NCBI GenBank assembly: GCA_013697915.1
Contig: JACCVY010000107.1
Span: 49,852 to 113,851 of the forward strand
Direction of reading: 5' to 3'
DNA length: 64,000 nt
From: Blastocatellia bacterium
Lineage (GTDB): Bacteria; Acidobacteriota; Blastocatellia; Pyrinomonadales; Pyrinomonadaceae
In this document: positions 62,369-64,000 of the stretch, piece by piece
Numbering within the stretch: the stretch's first letter is position 1
Layout of the letters: every line of letters starts with the position of its first letter
Made by a program: the position numbers and the translations under genes
Notes under the pieces: generated by a model
Told to the model about the DNA's origin: nothing
Seen by the model: only the letters and a program-made list of their open reading frames with translations
Database searches by the model: none

Positions 62369-63169
62369 ATGCTAATCGAGTCGACTGTTCAGCTCCCCAT
62401 CAGTTTGGCCATGTTTCAGGATCTCTTTCATCAACCAGACCCGGTTGCGCTAACACGTATCATTTTGCGTTGGCTCCACTTTGTTGCCGGCATCACCTGG
62501 ATTGGCTTGCTCTATTTTTTCAATCTCGTCAATGTGCCGGTTCAAAAAGCGCTTGATCCCGATACGAAGAAGAAAGTGAACCCCGACCTGCTGGGACGCG
62601 CACTCTGGTATTTTCGTTGGGGCGCTGTGGTAACAGTACTGGCGGGCCTTGCCTATTTTGCGATGTACACCCTTAAGACCGACATTACCAATGCGAACAA
62701 CATCGGCGGTGGCAGCATTAACCTTTGGTGGGTATTGTTTGCCTGGCTAACCTACCCGATTGTTTTGTTCATTATCGAATTTGTGATTATCAAGAAAGTC
62801 CCCGCGTTAATTAAGGACGGACGCGTCTTTGCGATCGTGATGTTCATTTTGGTTGCGTTCATCTCGTGGGGCTTGCTGAGATTTTTCGACGGAATGCTTA
62901 CCGTCGGCAGCGAGAGCTATGCCAGTAACAAGACGTACTCGATTGGGATTGGCGGCGCCTATGGCATCGTGATGATGCTGAATGTCTGGGGCATCATCTG
63001 GCCCAACAACAAACGCATTCTTGCAGCCACTGCCGGAACTGGACCAGCGACGCCGCCTGAGCTGGCCCGCCAGGCATTTATCGCCTCGCGCACCAACGCC
63101 TGGCTGTCGTTGCCGCTGTTGCTGTTCATGGGCACGTCGCATGGCGATTGGGTAATCTTCGGTAAATAA
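62369..63169 (+). CDS. Second PuuD-like membrane protein
   Basis: The 266-residue protein has the PuuD-type membrane region: WLHFVAGITWIGLLYFFNLV (about residues 32-51), LWYFRWGAVVTVLAGLAYF, and GGAYGIVMMLNVWGIIWPNNKRILAA. Conserved His in the first helix and the WGIIWPNNKRI segment match the urate hydroxylase domain. No cytochrome c domain follows. It differs clearly from the copy at 3656, so it is not a recent duplicate. GGAGG precedes ATG 62369. The substrate is probably urate, but a related function is possible; DUF989-type proteins also occur outside purine loci. Confidence 0.8.
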   Translation: MLIESTVQLPISLAMFQDLFHQPDPVALTRIILRWLHFVAGITWIGLLYFFNLVNVPVQKALDPDTKKKVNPDLLGRALWYFRWGAVVTVLAGLAYFAMYTLKTDITNANNIGGGSINLWWVLFAWLTYPIVLFIIEFVIIKKVPALIKDGRVFAIVMFILVAFISWGLLRFFDGMLTVGSESYASNKTYSIGIGGAYGIVMMLNVWGIIWPNNKRILAATAGTGPATPPELARQAFIASRTNAWLSLPLLLFMGTSHGDWVIFGK

Positions 63170-63171
63170 CT

Positions 63172-63258
63172 GGGAACAGAAGGCAAAAGGCAGTAAGCAG
63201 TAGGCAGAAAGAAAAAGCCTTGCTTGCTGCCTACTGCTTTCTGCCTTCTGCCTACTCC
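63172..63258. repeat. Inverted short-word repeat (GGCAGTAAGCAGTAGGCAG type)
   Basis: AGAAGGCAAAAGGCAGTAAG and CAGTAGGCAGAAAG on the left face CTGCCTACTGCTTTCTGCC and TTCTGCCTACT on the right, a long imperfect hairpin between the PuuD-like gene and the superoxide dismutase gene. It may act as a terminator. Confidence 0.8.
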
Positions 63259-63389
63259 CCCTCGTCACACTAAATCCTCAGCATCTCCACGTATTCGCCA
63301 CATTTGAGCGCAATAGTTCTCTCTTCCAACTTTCTTGGTGGTAACTCTTCGCATGTTGCGTCGAGTTTGAGCGGCAACTGGAGGATCGA

Positions 63390-64000
63390 CATGAGTTCAA
63401 TTGGTTCTTATACGGCGCGACAATTTGATTTGAGCGGCTTGAAAGGTATTTCAGACGAAACACTCGAAATGCACTTCAAGCTCTATGAAGGCTATGTCAA
63501 AGAAACAAACAAACTGACGGAAAAGATTTCCGAGTTCATCAGCGACGGCAACGTGGACCAGGAAGAGATGCCTGCATATTCTGAATTAACCCGGCGGCTC
63601 GGATTTGAGTACAACGGCATGGTGCTGCACGAATACTACTTCGACAATCTGAAGAAGGGCGAAGGCACAGGCGACCCGGCTGCGACCACACAATTTGCGA
63701 AGGCCGCTGCCTCGACGTTCGGCAGTTATGAAATTTGGAAGGCAGACTTTGTCGGCATCGGCAAGATGCGCGGTGTCGGTTGGGCCATCTGTAATCAGAA
63801 CCCGGCAAATGGGCGGCTGTCCAATCACTGGATCACGCTGCACGAGACTGGAAACGTTGCGGGCTTTAATCCCATCCTGGTAATGGATGTTTGGGAGCAC
63901 GCGTATCTGCTCGACTACAAACCGGCCGAGCGTCCTAAATACATCGAAGCATTTTTCTCAAATATCGATTGGTCAGCGGCTGAGGAACGCTTGCAAAAGC
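63390..64000 (+). CDS. Fe/Mn superoxide dismutase, 3' end beyond window
   Basis: The visible 203 residues start at ATG 63390 (MSSIGSYTARQF, GGAGG upstream) and include the Fe/Mn SOD motifs: MHFKLYEGYVKETNK (His ligand and tyrosine gateway), VLHEYYFDNL (His ligand region), and DVWEHAYLLDYKPAERPKYIEAFF (about residues 169-192, with the Asp and His metal ligands of DxWEHAYxxD). It removes superoxide. The gene runs past the end of the window, so the C-terminus is not seen. Its position beside a urate oxidase and Fe-S genes fits oxidative defence, which is only an inference. Confidence 0.92.

Overview
The window looks like a chromosomal segment of an uncultured soil-type bacterium, most probably an acidobacterium of the Blastocatellia group. 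The reasons are the protein style, the many palindromic intergenic repeats and the purine-catabolism gene set. This lineage call is an inference from general knowledge, not from a search. There are no phage genes, no insertion sequences with transposases, no CRISPR and no tRNA or rRNA genes.

Region 1 (1-15.5 kb) is mainly a purine/urate degradation locus, mostly on the minus strand. It holds a xanthine-dehydrogenase-type molybdenum hydroxylase (three subunits), a PuuD-like membrane urate oxidase, HIU hydrolase, OHCU decarboxylase, allantoinase, allantoicase and a small cupin. A CitE-like (HpcH/HpaI) protein nearby could handle the glyoxylate end. The locus shows decay and invasion: an internally deleted nucleotidyltransferase-like gene, a DUF433 antitoxin with a frameshifted DUF5615-type toxin, and a C-terminal stump of an NCS2 purine permease. 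A second PuuD-like gene lies at 62.4 kb beside a 2Fe-2S ferredoxin.

Region 2 (15.6-36 kb) is a mixed housekeeping and accessory stretch. It has thioesterases, a CurA-like reductase, a broken ParE/antitoxin pair, GlpD carrying an in-frame repeat insertion, a cytosolic subtilase with an N-terminal zinc ribbon, a cNMP-binding protein near a sulfite-oxidase-like enzyme, a NUDIX-MBL fusion, a MoxR/ChlI-type AAA+ with a VWA partner, a large hybrid histidine kinase, PdxH, a geranylgeranyl-reductase-like flavoprotein and a MEMO1-AMMECR1 fusion.

Region 3 (36.4-56 kb) is the replication-origin neighbourhood. gyrB, recF, dnaN and dnaA run leftward; rpmH, rnpA, yidD, yidC, jag, mnmE, mnmG, parA, parB and the ATP-synthase genes (b', b, delta, alpha, gamma) run rightward. 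The strands diverge in the dnaA-rpmH gap, which holds two inverted perfect DnaA boxes. An inverted pair of parS-like half-consensus sites sits just before parA. rsmG is absent from its usual place, and atpB/atpE and atpD/atpC are not beside the other atp genes.

Region 4 (56-64 kb) has a VanZ-like protein, an SPFH/zinc-ribbon protein, a FabF-like synthase, Mrp, an A-type Fe-S carrier, a GNAT enzyme, ferredoxin, the second PuuD-like protein and the start of an iron/manganese superoxide dismutase cut by the window end.

The most unusual feature is a set of at least six families of palindromic repeats. Several share one architecture: an outer stem enclosing two short hairpins. They fill intergenic spaces and also enter coding sequences in frame: inside allantoinase, GlpD and the VWA protein, and at the 3' ends of allantoinase and a GNAT gene, where they supply the last codons and the stop.
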